Assembly (NCBI RefSeq): GCF_950005125.1
Contig: NC_080086.1
Coordinates: 125,558,826-125,622,825 of the forward strand
Length of the DNA stretch: 64,000 nucleotides
Direction: 5' to 3'
Origin: Chionomys nivalis
Taxonomy: Eukaryota > Chordata > Mammalia > Rodentia > Cricetidae
The translations under genes were made by a program, and so were the position numbers. Below, one piece after another: positions 22,101 through 34,126 of the stretch (the first letter of the stretch is position 1; each line of letters starts with the position of its first letter). The notes beneath the pieces are model-generated. The model was not told where the DNA came from, ran no database searches, and worked only from the letters and a program-made list of their open reading frames with translations.

Positions 22101-24549
22101 TAATACATACACCATGAGGCTCTTCTTAGGTTTGAAAATATGATTGCACTTTTAGGAAAAGGACTTTGCTCACCAATAGGAATAAAACCCCTTAAATCCA
22201 AGAGATGGAATCCTGTTTTCTTTCTGCTGTTATTTGGCTTTTGCAGTTCTTTTTTTCATCTGGAGGAAGCTGTGTTTTCGTTTGCAACTACCTCAATCTG
22301 AGATTATAGGTTAGGGTTCCTGTGGTACAGTGCTGGCTGCCTTTGTCACAAATCTGCATGGCTAGTTTTCAGTAAGACATTTTTGTTGTTGTTTTTGTTT
22401 AAACTCTTCTTAGGAATTTAAAGTTGTAAGATTTTTTTTCTGTATGAATCTTCCACACTTCTTTGCCTGAAGACTGTCTTCACTGTTCATAGATTAAAGG
22501 ATACACGCTCAAAACTGGTATCCAAGGCTCTGTCCATTTTGCTTGGTGGTCTCAAAGAGCTATCAAGATTTAGATAGCTTGGAGAAGTTAGGGGGAAAAA
22601 GTGGTCAGCCTTCGAAGTGCATGTAATGTCTGGGAATTAAATGAGAGGATTGACCAGTGGAAGGTATGTGGGATGAAGCATGGAGAAAGGTTGCTGAAGA
22701 AAGCCAGGCCAAACCTGTTAAGAGCAAGGGGTCATGGGTTAGATACAACATGGGCACTGGGAGCACAGAACTCTTTCCTATGGGTGTGATGATGCTGGAC
22801 ATGTCCTATAGTATTCTAACAGTTGAGAATGGAGCTGAGATGAAGGACAGAAATAATTGCTAGAGAGTCCTGAAGTTGTTAGTGATAGCCATTGCTGTTT
22901 ACCATATTAGCAAGTACATACGATATAATTTTAAAATACTGCTAATAATAAACCTGCCACATGAGAATAAATATCATTTTAATGAAAAGTAACTTTTTTA
23001 AACAAAAAATTAAATAAGGTGTGGCGTTGCTGTCCATTTTGAAAAGTGAGTTTACTATCTGGTTAAATAGAACACAGAATTTCAGTTCTGCTTCTTTGAT
23101 CTGTGGCAGTGTTTGGGTGAAGTATGAAGAAGATCTGGTCTCACATATGTGTAGTTGGAAAAGAGAATAGACTTTTCAGGTGCTTGTGGATATTCTCTTC
23201 TAATAGATACCCTGCCACTTGAGGAGTGGTGGCTTCTGAAAGGTTCATTGCAAAGCCAGAGTAGTCTGCATGCTGTTATGTTCAAGTTCCCCTTCTCCTT
23301 TATCATTCTGCATGATTTTTTAAATCATCATTCTTTGACCATTTGGAAAAATGCTGGTTTCTTATGTTATCTGGGTCTTCTTCAAATCCCCAAACAGACT
23401 CTTTATGTTCTCCCATTAGAAAGGTCTTGAACTGTATTTCTCAGGAGTCTGATTTGGTTTAGAAGTGCTAGTTGCGCTGCCTGCCACAAATGCTCTCTGT
23501 CAGTTGTTTCCTTCATATGAGAGGTGCATTTAATTCATTTTCAAGACAGTGTCTGACATATACCCAGTGATGAACAACCACAGTTTTTCTGTAGTTATTT
23601 TGAGTAAAACTGGTATACCATGGAGAAGTGGCTAGTTCAGCTGTGGTGCGTGGATGTGTCTTGTGTATACTTCCAGTTCCATCACATGGAGTATGAAAAT
23701 GGCATGTATTCAGGGTCAAGATGTAATAAAATGCCTAACGTTTGTACTCCGACAAGGACATTCTTTTGTAAAAACACGTTTTTTTTCTCTCTCTGAGTAT
23801 GTGCCAGTGAAGAATACAGTAACTTCTAGTTATTTTATGTCTACTTCCTTGATTTGTGCTGAGGCACGTCAGCACAGTCACGGTGGCTAATAGCATTTTT
23901 GTATTGTCCTGAAAATAGTTTTGATTTCCTGGACCGAAAAGAACCTCAGGAAGTTTCAGGGATATTGGGATAAGTGTTTCTGCTTTCTTGCTAAAACAAA
24001 ACACCTGAAGAACCTACTTAATGAAGGAAAAGGCTCAGCTTGGCTCATAGCTTGAAAGTTTTGCATGTCTGGCTGCTTAGCCTCGCTACTTTTGGCCTGT
24101 AGAGGTGCAGCATATCTTGACTGTGGTAGTGTGTGGCAAGAGAGCTTTGTTCTGATTACAGCAGCTGAGAGGCAAAGAGTACCAAGAAAGGCTGGGGCTC
24201 CAGTTCCCTTTCAGGCTTTGTACAAGGATAGAAGAAATCAGTTCCTTTCTTGAACTGAAGGATTATTAGGAAGGTGTGAAAAGTTCTTGCAAAGTGCTAT
24301 AGATGCAAAGGGGAATTTTTTTAAGGACATAGTGGACCAGCAGGGCACAGATGAGGTGTTTGTATTCTGTTATAAAAATGTTTCATGTTCTGACTATAGC
24401 ATATATGTCTTATAGAAAATAAATAATAAGAAAGAAAGAAAATAATATTTTGTAATAAATACTCATAATGCTATATATTTTCTTTCAGTTTTGAGACACA
24501 AGTATTTTACACATTTGTTTACTGGTGTATAGTTTAAAAAATATGACAT

Positions 24550-24735
24550 GGGCCTGGAGAGATGGTTCATCAGGAAAGAGTACTTAGTGCTCTGGGAGAG
24601 GACATGTGTTCAGTTCCCAACACCCACATCAGGTAGCTGCTAATCATCTCAGCCCCACTTCTGTGTGCACATGCTGCACCCAGGCAGGCACTCATACACA
24701 TAAATTAATATAAATAAATAAATCTTTTAAAAATT
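24550..24735 (+). mobile_element. B3/B2 SINE
   Basis: 'gggcctggagagatggttca tc...gtgttcagttcccaacaccc...' with an (AAAT)n tail. Confidence 0.75.
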
Positions 24736-25094
24736 ACAGCAGAATACCAACTATATATATGTTTCAGTTACGTAGTTTCTGACAAATGTATATAGCTGTG
24801 CGACCCGTCTCTCACTAAGAGAGAACATGTCCATACCTTTGGCTTCCCCAGTTAAACCACGTGTTAGCGCCACCCCACCCCACTCTACTCCACCCTACCC
24901 ACAGCCACTCTTATTTCTGTCACCATGAAATGTCTTCTGGAACTGGGTATAAATGATTCACAGATGAGTTGCATGGCAGCGCAGGGGAAGTGAGTTAGCT
25001 CCACACATCTGGACTCTGGGTTGCTTTTCTCTGCTGAGCTGTGCTCTGTACTTCATGGCTACCTCACTGTCTTGCTCACTGTAGTTTTGAAAGT

Positions 25095-25490
25095 CTGATA
25101 GTGTGTGTCTTCTAGCGTTGTTCTGCTTTTCAAAATTGCCTTTTCTATTTACATCCTTGGCTTTTTCATACACATTTCAGAATCAGTTTTCAAGGTAAAC
25201 ATAAAAGCTTGCTGGAGTTTTATGGCCTGGTGGCCATATCCTGACTGGCACAGCCGACTGAAGCTCAGTCAAGTTTTACCAGCTTGTGCATGCATTCATT
25301 AAACACAAAATCTTGGAGTACCATTTTGCAATATCATCACATGCTTAGCCTGCTGGGATTTTTGTTTGGGCTCTGAAGATCAATTTATAGAGAATTAAGA
25401 TCTTACCATAATTGAATCTTCTCATATGTTAGTGCAATATATCTATTTATTTAGATATTTAAAAACATCATCAATATTTTTGCCCCTTTT
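25095..25490 (-). mobile_element. Ancient L1 ORF2 fragment (antisense)
   Basis: 'cttttcatacacatttcaga atcagttttcaagg' and 'tgctgggatttttgtttggg ctctgaagatcaatttatag' match the reversed 'tgattttaaaat/...atcccagcaggc' part of mammalian L1 ORF2. Interrupted and frame-broken. Confidence 0.6.
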
Positions 25491-26164
25491 TAATTAATAA
25501 ATTTTATCTGCAGCTGATATTACAGCAAGAAGGTAATAGTGGGATGCTTAAGGTAGTATATTAATCATTGTATGAGCCACATTTTCAGTTTGTATTAAAG
25601 TCCTTGCTTGATAATGATGTCTGACTTATTTTGGCTTAACCTTGTTCATTTTTAACCCTGAACATATGGACTCCCTTTAAAATTGGCAGAAATGAAAAGA
25701 CGAGAAAAATGACTACTTAAAAAATATCTACTTTTGTAATGTCAAAGATGAAAATAATGGCCTTATACACTTGGCTTATTTTTATATGTGAGATGTTGTT
25801 ATATTTATTTGTGCACAGTTTGCAAATTTTATCTTCTTTGAGTTTTGGAAGGAAAAATACCCTTGAAGGTTGCTTCATCCTTAGAGGAAAAATAAGTAGC
25901 CCAGCTAAGTGGATTGTTTAGAGGAGCCCTCTATATCCTCTTCCATGCGTAGCTCATGACCTCATATAAGGAAACAATATGAATAAAAAGGACATTTAAG
26001 TAGCATTTCTAAGATAGAACACTTAGAGGACCACAGTAAAGCTTTAGACTAAAGCATTTAAGACAAAGGTAAGCTGGCTCTTTGGAAACACTGGTCTTGA
26101 TTAGTACTTAAAGAAAAATTGGGTCTGCATGTGTGAAGAACTGTACCGTCATTCAGAGGAATAA

Positions 26165-26320
26165 ATGTGTGGGCTGGATGGCAAGCCCAGCTGGTGAAGT
26201 GCTTGCTAAACAAGCATGAGGATCCGAGTTCAGATTCTTCCGGTACCCACATAAAAGCCAAGTGCAGGGGCACACTCCTGTGAGCCCAGTGTTGGACAGG
26301 ATCCCTGGAGCTTCTGTGGG
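26165..26320 (+). mobile_element. B4/ID-type SINE (diverged)
   Basis: 'gctggtgaagtgcttgctaa acaagcatgaggatccgagt tcagattcttccggtaccca' is a tRNA-like SINE head, followed by a B1-like part. Confidence 0.6.
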
Positions 26321-26439
26321 TTTGAAGTGGGCAAAGATAATTGGCAGCTTTTCTAAGTAGGGGGCATATTGGGAAGTGAGGTAGATAATGTTTCAGAAAT
26401 CTAAGATAGAGGTGGGTGCCAGTTAAAATTTGCAAGGAT

Positions 26440-26620
26440 TGCCAGATGGTTCAGGAGGCAAAGGCTCTTGTCATCAAGCCTGATGAATGACTTGAGCTTG
26501 ATCCCTGAAGGTCCCCCTGGTGGAAAGAGACCTGACCTCTGCCCAGCTGCCCTCCACCCTCCATAAGCATACCATGGCATGTACCGTCCTCCGTCAACGG
26601 ATGAATAAATGTAATAAGTT
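26440..26620 (+). mobile_element. B2-like SINE (diverged)
   Basis: 'ttgccagatggttcaggagg caaaggctcttgtcatcaag cctgatga...cttgagcttgatccctgaag' with an 'aataaatg' end. Confidence 0.5.
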
Positions 26621-26789
26621 CTTGAAAAGAAGTGGGAACACATTGGATTTATTCTGTAACACGTTCTAGATTTATTAGTGCCAGTCTTGGCTTTCTGGCC
26701 TCCCCGTGAAGCTGTTGGTTGGTATTTGGTGAGATTTCTTACTGAATTCTCTACTTCCCACCCCTCAAAGTTCTAGCTCTTGTGTTTTG

Positions 26790-26938
26790 TTTTTTTGAGA
26801 CAGGGTTTTTCTGTGTAGCTTTGGAGCCTGTCCTGGAACTTACTCTGTAGACCAGGGTGGCCTCAAACTCACAGAGATCAGCCTGCCTCTGCCTCCCAAG
26901 TGCTCATATTAAAGGTGTGAGCCACCACCGCCTGTGTC
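26790..26938 (-). mobile_element. B1 SINE (antisense, cricetid type)
   Basis: 'tttttttgagacagggtttt...gctttggagcctgtcctgga...gtgagccaccaccgcctg'. Confidence 0.85.
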
Positions 26939-27412
26939 TAGCTTTTGTGTTTATCATTTTTGTGGTTGCCCATGAAATCCCTACATGCATATTAACTCTG
27001 GTTATTATCTCTGTTCTCTCTGTGTGTGTATGCTGTGTCTTGCTTTTGTCTGCACTGTTCATAAATGCTCCCGGTTGCTAAGTGGACCCCTGTCTCCAGA
27101 TGGCAGTGTCTGATGGTTGCCCTCATGCTGACTTGGTTTCTTGGCGTGCTGTTTCTCCTGCCATCTTACGCCTTCCCGCACTATTCAGTGCTGAAGGAAT
27201 GTTTGGTAGGGGTTTTCCTTCTATTTTTCCAGTTTCTAAAGTGAGGGACCATGTGAGCCAAACTTAGCCCCACCCCCAAATATTCTTATTTTGTCTTTGC
27301 TTCCACATTGTAATCTGCTTGAGAACTTTTTTTTTTTTAAAAAGATTCTGCATATTACTAAGAAGTCTGTTGTCAGATCATCTTAGCTTGTTGCCAATCT
27401 GTCTCTTCTGAT

Positions 27413-27734
27413 TGTTGGGACCAATTGGAGTCCCGGCCTTCAGCTGCTCTTCCCTGTCTAGAGCCTTCTAATTGGAGTTACTAAAAGCTGTGCCTTGAGG
27501 ATCAGAGGATGGGATTTTCACCTGTTGGCCATTGACTGCAGGGTATTTAAGCCTCCGTGGTGCTATTAAAGAAGGGCTTTTTTTTTTTTAACCAGTGATT
27601 GGAGGTCTGTGTGTCTGTCTGTCTGTCTGTCTGTCTCTGTGTGTGTTTGTGTTCTCAACCTCCAGCCCCTTGCCCGAAGCTCATGAGCTGTATTGTAGCG
27701 AATAGAGCGCAGATGGGGCATGCAGTGTGCAGCA
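27413..27734 (+). mobile_element. 5' LTR of a class II endogenous retrovirus
   Basis: About 322 bp beginning TGTTGGGACC and ending GCAGCA, two bases before a primer binding site. Promoter-like parts in order: CCAAT at about 27421, TATTTAA at 27544-27550, ATTAAA polyadenylation signal at 27565-27570, a T run, then a (GTCT)n/GT-rich stretch at 27601-27650 where the R/U5 region should be. The 3' boundary is well fixed by the primer site; the 5' boundary is inferred from the TG start and is less certain. No matching 3' LTR was found. Confidence 0.7.
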
Positions 27735-27736
27735 AT

Positions 27737-27754
27737 TGGAGGTCCCACCGAGAT
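27737..27754 (+). other. Retroviral primer binding site, tRNA-Gln
   Basis: TGGAGGTCCCACCGAGAT, 18 bases exactly complementary to the 3' end of mammalian tRNA-Gln(UUG) including CCA, placed 2 bp after the LTR end, where reverse transcription would start. Confidence 0.85.
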
Positions 27755-27909
27755 ATCAGGAACTAGGGAACTCTGAGAGGTCTCCCTCGGAAGGTGGATT
27801 GGGGTATGTGTTAATCCTGACGTCCTTCACTCGGTTTAGGCCCCGCTGAGATAGAGAGGTAAGCAGACAGGGTCGTTCCCAGCCGATAGGGACGTATTGA
27901 GGAATTAAG

Positions 27910-28089
27910 ATGGGAATTGTTAGCAGTATCTTCTCTGCCTTGTTCAGAGAACAGCCAGTCGCTAGGGAGGAGTTTGATGATTTAGAGTTTGTAGAGGATA
28001 GTGAGGAATCATTGGAAGATGAAGAGGAAATTATATGTAGGGAAATAAGAAATCTCTGCAGAAAACTGAGAAAATGTAAAGTAAAATAA
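27910..28089 (+). pseudogene. Gag matrix (MA) N-terminal remnant of the endogenous retrovirus
   Basis: Short open frame of 59 codons starting with Met-Gly, the context for N-myristoylation used by retroviral Gag, 155 bp after the primer site as expected for a gag start. It ends in a strongly acidic stretch (residues about 20-40) followed by a basic one, then a stop. A betaretroviral matrix is roughly twice as long or more, so the rest is deleted or replaced. Not recognisable by sequence beyond its position and start. Non-functional. Confidence 0.6.
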
Positions 28090-28149
28090 GATTCACACCC
28101 AACTTCCTCGACCCCACCGGCTTATAATGATGAAGGTTGGTGGTGGCAG

Positions 28150-28690
28150 TTAAGTAGGGGCTCTATCTAACATTGAACAAAACAAAGGAGTTTACTTCTG
28201 TCCTACACACATGGTTGCACCGGTAATGGAGGTGCCAGACACCAACAACCCAGGACAAATAATTTGCCAATATTATTTTGCAATACAATTTAAAGAAATG
28301 AAGCAATTGAAGGAAGCTGTTGCTGCATATGGGGCTCAAGCACCCTTCACGTTGGCCATGATAGAATCTTTCTCCGCTCTGAATTTAACACCAAGTGATT
28401 GGTAGCAATTATATCGTGCTGTCTTATCTGGGGGAGATTATCTCCTATGGTGAGGGGAATATCAGGAAAATTGTATACAAACGGCCCAATTAAATGCTCT
28501 AGCTGGTCAAGCTCAACGTAATTTAGATATGTTAACTAGGGCAGGGGCTTATACCGATTTGGAACAACAAATTCTGTATGATCCGGGAATATTCGCCCAA
28601 ATAGCTGCAGCTGCCACTGAAGTTTAGAAGGCTCTAGACAGGGAAGAGCAGCTGAAGGCCAGGACTCCAACTGGTCCCAACACCTGATTG
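28150..28690 (+). pseudogene. Gag capsid (CA) remnant, betaretrovirus/IAP-like
   Basis: One frame covers the N-terminal half of a class II capsid protein. Around 28217 comes a Pro-Val start, then the lysine-rich helix, the 'YGxxAPFTL' block (28330-28359) and a 'LTPxDW' block ending at 28402, then a 'GDYLLW'-type block. In-frame stops at 28403-28405, 28451-28453 and 28625-28627 break it. The major homology region, nucleocapsid, protease, pol and env are absent. The block order is that of MMTV/IAP-group capsids, not of gammaretroviruses. Dead copy; described only. Confidence 0.8.
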
Positions 28691-28904
28691 AATTGGAAAT
28701 TTCCTTCTTCACCTCTGGTATCATGAAGTTTTACAATATTATGTGGGACTTGAAATACTTGCTTTTTTCTAATCTGAAAGTAACATGTTTTCAGTAGCCG
28801 TAGAAAGCTGTGAACTGGTATATAGTTTTCACTCTTTCTGTTCAGCCATTTCACTTCTCTTTATTAGTCTACATGTTTTTTTCCTGTCTTTTAAACTTTT
28901 TATT

Positions 28905-29050
28905 TGTGTGTACGTGTGTTTTCTGTAGATGCATGTCTGTGGATCATCAGCTGTGTATGCCTGGTCCTCAAGGTGGCCAGAAGAGGCTGTCAGAGCCCCT
29001 GAAGTGGAGTTACAGAAAGTTGTGAATTACTGCTTCCACATAGGATCCTG
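28905..29050 (-). mobile_element. B3 SINE (antisense, diverged)
   Basis: 'ctgtggatcatcagctgtgt...gtggccagaagaggctgtca gagcccctgaagtggagtta cagaaagttgtgaattact'. Confidence 0.6.
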
Positions 29051-29534
29051 GAGGAACATAGTGTATATACCATTGCCTTTTACTTTGTAGTGATTATCTT
29101 TCTAGAAGTTCCCCCCCCTTTTTTTAAATTTTCCAAATTTGTGAATACCTTTTGTGTAACTTGAGTTTTGACTCCTTTTATGTTTGATTTTTTAAAAATT
29201 ACTCTCTAAAAAAATCTATTGAAGTGTCATTTTATGATTTTAGGTTTTGGCAGGTTTAATCTGTGTTGGTTTTGTTCCATGTACTGGCTTTAATTGTGGT
29301 AGGTTTTTACTTTACTCATCTTTCCCCTGTAAGACTCTGTGACTCAGCTTGTGGGAGTGTGTGTCTTTCCAAAACGCTTTGCTTTCGCCCCCTCCAGAAA
29401 TCTCTCTCCTTTTTATTCTGAGGTGGACTTTTATGTCAGTTCCACAGTTGGAATCTCCCAGACCTAGTGGATGTCATAGATTGGAACCCCAGATCACAAT
29501 GAGCAGCGAGCACATTTTAGATTTTTGCTTAGTT

Positions 29535-29682
29535 TTAGGTTGAGAGACAGGATCTCACTCTGTGTGCAGGCTACCCTGGACTATGTATGTATCACAGACT
29601 GGCCTCAAACTTGCTGTCTTCATCCTGACCCAGCCTCCCAAGTGCTGGGATTGTAAACATGCACTGCCATATGCCTGACTTG
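29535..29682 (-). mobile_element. B1-like SINE (antisense)
   Basis: 'gagagacaggatctcactct gtgtgcaggctaccctggac...cagcctcccaagtgctggga ttgtaaacatgcactgcc'. Confidence 0.65.
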
Positions 29683-30019
29683 ATTTTTAATTCTAAAACG
29701 TTCCCCTCCCCCCCAATACTCTGAAAAACCCACACAAGGGTAGATTTTATTGTTAACCTACCTGTGCTTATGAGTAGCCTTTAACAATCGGTTTTTATTG
29801 TCCTGAGGGTGTGGTCTCTTCAGGGACTCTGTTCTGGTATGTAGTTTTGCTTGTTCTCAGATCCGGGAGCACCTCACTTACCTTCCCTCATCCTTTCCAT
29901 GCTCATCCTCGAAGCCTGTTCTCCAGCACACCACTGGTGGAAGTTCTCTGGTCTTCAGTTTCCACCTTGCATTAGTGTGGTGGTGGTGGTTAAATCAGAT
30001 GATCTAAAGTTGCTACATT

Positions 30020-31225
30020 GTTATCACTGAAGTCCACAGTTCACACAGGAGGGACTGTGCTGCACAGCTCTGTCACAGACTGTCCTCTCTTACAGAGCAG
30101 TTTCATTGTCCTGAAAATCCCCTATTCTTCCATGCATTTTGTCCTCCCTTTCCTCACAACCCAGTTTCTGATAGGTATACAGCTATACAAACACACATAT
30201 GAGTATATTATATATTAAACATATTATATATGTTTTTTTCTTTTCCAAAATGTTGTATAACTGGAATTATGTAACATATGCTCTTAAGACAGGCTTCTTT
30301 CACTTGGCTCTGTAACTTAGATTCATCCTTGTCTTTTGGTGACATAGCTTATTTTTTATCTTGTTGATTAATAGCCCCACATTTGGTTGGACGTCAATGA
30401 TTTACTTAGTCACCTCTTGAAAAATATGTTGATAGCTTTGGCATAATAAATAGAAATGTAACAGCAAGGAGTACTATGCTGGGTTGTGTGGTGAGCCTGT
30501 TTCCACAGGGCTGCATGCACACTCCAGCAGTGCATGGGAGCTCCTATTGCTTCACATCTGCACCAGCAGTTCGTGTTGCCAGGGGTTTGGATTTGGACTA
30601 TTCTACTGTGCACATGTTGATACCTGTCTGCTTTGTAAATTCTAACAATATGTGGTATTGAACATACTTTCCAGTATGTATTTTGCTGTCTCTATGTCTT
30701 TTTTGGTAAGATGCCTATCTAAAGTTTTTCAGAATTTTAATTTTGAGCCAAGCATAGTGGCATAATCTTCGCCCTCAGTGGGATGAAGCAGGAGGATTAC
30801 ATAGTAAGACCCGGTTTTAAACAAACGGTAAAAAGTGGATTGCTTCCTTTTCTTATAGTTAAATTAAGAGTTCTCTGTATATTTTGGGTACGTGCCTGTT
30901 ATTGGACTTGTATTTGGTTTTTCCCTCTTTGTCTTGCCTTTTCATTCTATTAACTGTGTCAGACCTGGAGTTTCTTGTATGTTATCGTCTAGAAGTTTTG
31001 TAGCTTTGCATTTTGTATATGTTATCCACTTTGAATGGTCTTTTGTGAGAGGTATAAGGTCTGTGTGTGGATTGGTGGGCAGGCGTGGTATGGTCTTGGT
31101 CCAGAACCATTTGTTGAAAAGACTCATTGCGTTGTATGTCTCTACTCCTTGGTGAAACCCAGCTGGCTGTATTTGTGTGGGCCTATTTCTGGGCACTTAT
31201 GTTTGTTTTCAACAGTGCAACAAAT
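30020..31225 (-). mobile_element. Ancient L1 (L1M-type) 3' region, antisense
   Basis: Reversed landmarks in order: 'ttgtataactggaattatgt', 'ttaagagttctctgtatatt', 'cttgccttttcattctatta', 'tttgtagctttgcattttgt', 'gaaccatttgttgaaaagac' and 'tgtgtgggcctatttctggg'. This order matches a mammalian L1 ORF2-3' UTR read backwards. A diverged B1-like piece sits at about 30748-30825. All frames are broken. Confidence 0.75.
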
Positions 31226-31245
31226 ACTAGTGACAAAGTAGCTAT

Positions 31246-31430
31246 GCTTTGATTGAATTGATTGAATGGCTTAAACAACAAAAAATTATTTCTGGAAGCC
31301 AGAATTCCAGAGATGGCGATCTCCATAGGGTGGTTTTTTCTGTGGCGTCTTTAGCAGGCATATGGAGGTCCTTCTCATGGTGTCGACATATGGTAAGGGG
31401 CAGTGATGTGGGACTAAGAAGACGAAGAAG
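31246..31430 (-). mobile_element. MLT1/MaLR LTR fragment (antisense)
   Basis: 'gaatggcttaaacaacaaaa aattatttctggaagccaga' resembles the reversed 3' end of MLT1-type LTRs. Confidence 0.5.
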
Positions 31431-31670
31431 GTAGTGACTGGGAGCCATTGAGTCCAAGAATGAGTCCCTGCTGCCCTCAGACTAGTTAACAAAGAGTGCC
31501 AGTCATGTTGATGGTGAGAGGAGGTAGTGACATCTATATTTGATTGGCAAGGAGTTTGATCCTGCTGTTTTTCCAGCTCCAAACTGTTCTGTCCTGTTGG
31601 TCTCTAAGGCTTTTGTTGAACACTTAAGCTGAACATGACTGACTCCAGATCTCAAGGAGGTTAGATAATA

Positions 31671-32006
31671 GTGGGTGTAATACTCACTCATTTAGTGACA
31701 GCATTAAATCATATGGAACATTTTCTGAGTAAGTATTAAATTATGTGATTCCCAGTAAACAAAAAATGATTACAGTACATGATCCTATAAGAAAGATTCT
31801 TTACAGAAGAGAGGGTGGAAGTTGTTCCTTAAAGTGTGGTGGGTGTAATACTCACTCATTTAGTGACAGCATTAAATCATATGGAACATTTTCTGAGTAA
31901 GTATTAAATTATGTGATTCCCAGTAAACAAAAAATGATTACAGTACATGATCCTATAAGAAAGATTCTTTACAGAAGAGAGGGTGGAAGTTGTTCCTTAA
32001 AGTGTG
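31671..32006 (+). repeat. Exact 168-bp tandem duplication
   Basis: Copies 31671-31838 and 31839-32006 (gtgggtgtaatactcactca ... cttaaagtgtg) read identically base for base; identity runs two bases further. The unit is not a known SINE to my eye and contains no gene. Confidence 0.95.
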
Positions 32007-32227
32007 GTTTATATTTAGTAGGTGGAGTAGAAGAACATTGTATTAGAGGTGAGTGTTGCAGATGAGGGCCTTATGGGGGGCTAGCAAGAAGGACTTGTAT
32101 AGGTACTGGTCAAAAAGGTCTTATGGGGAGTTAGTGAGAAGGGCTTGTTCGAATATGTGTCAAACTAAAGGATATATTTGTTCTAGAATAATGGATATAA
32201 TGAGTATTGACAAGAAAAATCATAGCA

Positions 32228-32400
32228 AGTACTATATACTGAGTACTTACAGTGTGTCAGGTGTGGTTTCTAAGTGTACTCACTTTAACGTGCCCTCGTT
32301 GTCTTATGTACCAGGCCCTTTAAAGATACTGGAAGCTGAGGTACATAGAGGTCAGCAGAGGCTAAGGTCACACTGAAAGCAGAAATTGAACTCAGAGTGA
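32228..32400 (-). mobile_element. MIR SINE (antisense)
   Basis: 'actgagtacttacagtgtgt caggtgtggtttctaagtgt' and 'ggaagctgaggtacatagag gtcagcagaggctaaggtca cac' are typical reversed MIR. Confidence 0.7.
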
Positions 32401-32923
32401 ACTTTGGGTCCTCTTTGCTGCAGATCCTGTGTCTTCCTGTATTGAGCTAGATTAGACCAGAATATAGCTTACCATATAGTTTCCAGAGTATAAATTAGGT
32501 ATGATAGAGACAAGGAAACCGCTGAAGATGTTTGAGCAAAAGTGAAGACAGTGAGCTACTGGTGGGCGGGGCTATTTCTTAGCTCCTTGGGAGAGTAAGC
32601 AGGTATGATACAGGGTGGCAAACCCACAAGCTTTCTGAGGAAAATTCCACGTTTCCTGAAAGGTGGCACACCCAATGACGGGGAAGTTGGGAGCATTGAC
32701 AACTTGTATGGAGGGAGACTGAGTGAAGCAGGATGTGGAATTAGATTTCCACAGAGAGAGGTGTCTGCGGTAGAAAGCTGTCCTCCGGGCCAGTTCCTCT
32801 GGAAGTGGTGGACTGGCAGAGTTGGGGGAGCTGTGGGATGGCAGCAGAGGAGGAGGGTTACAGAACAGAGGGCAGACCAAGGAAAGACACCTCTTCAACC
32901 TAAGCTGTCAAAGGTGAGAGGTA

Positions 32924-33102
32924 GGGGCTGAAGAGATGGCTCAGTGGTTAAGAGCATTGCCTGTTCTTCCAAAGGTCCTGAGTTCAATTCCCAGCAACCA
33001 CATGGTGACTCACAACCATCTGTAATGAGGTCTGGTGCCCTCTTCTGGCCTGCAGACACACAGACAGAATATTGTATACATAATAAATAAATATTTAAAA
33101 AA
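32924..33102 (+). mobile_element. B2 SINE, young, with 14-bp target duplication
   Basis: 'ggggctgaagagatggctca gtggttaagagcattgcctg ...gttcaattcccagcaaccac atggtgactcacaaccatct' with A/T tail. aaaggtgagaggta flanks it at 32910-32923 and 33103-33116. Internal A and B boxes of the Pol III promoter are retained by eye. Confidence 0.92.
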
Positions 33103-33958
33103 AAAGGTGAGAGGTATTTTCTAACCTTTTCATTTGAGTGTCTAAAGGAATTTAGTGCCTACTGTAGTGTTATGTTTGTGTGTGCCCTGTGCTGTGGGCA
33201 CACCTGTGAGTGGATGTTATGGCATTAGGTTTGCCGGTCCAGGTCACTGAGTGTTTCTTGACCAAAAAGGTGAGAGTGGTGCTGCACATACAGGGGAATG
33301 GGAAGGTTCCTCCGTGGTTATGAATCTAACCACCACCGCATCCATATTCATCTCAGACTCCAGTGTCCATTTCCGGGCCGGAGGAGTGGGTGGCTTACGC
33401 TTGTCCTTGTTGTAGAAGGCTGTCCCTTGAGCATCACAGCCATTAATTGCTGTCTTTGTGGGAAGCAGCTGTGGCCTCTTGTGAGCAAGCAGCCCTGGAG
33501 GTTGGGCTTGTTGATCGTCGCTCATGAAAGGAGTGGGAGCTCCCTGAGATCTCAGCTATCCTCCCTGCACACCTCATGCCAGCTGTATCTGTTTCTGCCT
33601 GAATTGCTCAGAACCTAGTATCAGAAAGTACCAGTGTGTAGGGAGGGGAACTGAAGAGTAGGCTCCATCTGGTTGGCTGCTCGAGTCCTTGCTGCGGGGT
33701 GAGGCTTTAGTGGTCACCTACATCACTGTAAATAAGTAAGCACAATGAACTCACTGGTTTGCAGAGTTGGACTGTTGGTGTTGGGATTAGGTGCTTGTTT
33801 AGGTCTCCCGCATCCTTGTATGGGAAGGCCCCACCCCTCTCCTATTCTTGGGAGGCAGTTAAAGTGGGTAGAAGGAAGAGTTGGAGGTTCAGAGCGTGGG
33901 AGGCCCAGAGACCAGTCTTAAGATAGCCTCTCCCTTCTCTACTCCTTGGGGTGTTTGG

Positions 33959-34126
33959 TTTTTTTTTTTTTTTTTTTTTTTTTTTTGGTTTTTCGAGACG
34001 GGGTTTCTCTGTGGCTTTGGAGCCTGTCCTGGAACTAGCTCTGTAGATCAGTCTGGTCTCGAACTCACAGAGATCCGCCTGCCTCTGCCTCCCGAGGATT
34101 AAAGGCGTGCGCCACCACTGCCCGGC
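33959..34126 (-). mobile_element. B1 SINE (antisense), young, T28 tail and 10-bp target duplication
   Basis: Uninterrupted T run 33959-33986, then a near-consensus cricetid B1. ggggtgtttg occurs at 33948-33957 and 34127-34136. Confidence 0.92.

Noticed and set aside
32572..32931. 108-codon frames on both strands
   Set aside because: Mirror frames in GC-richer DNA ending in a B2; no protein signature.
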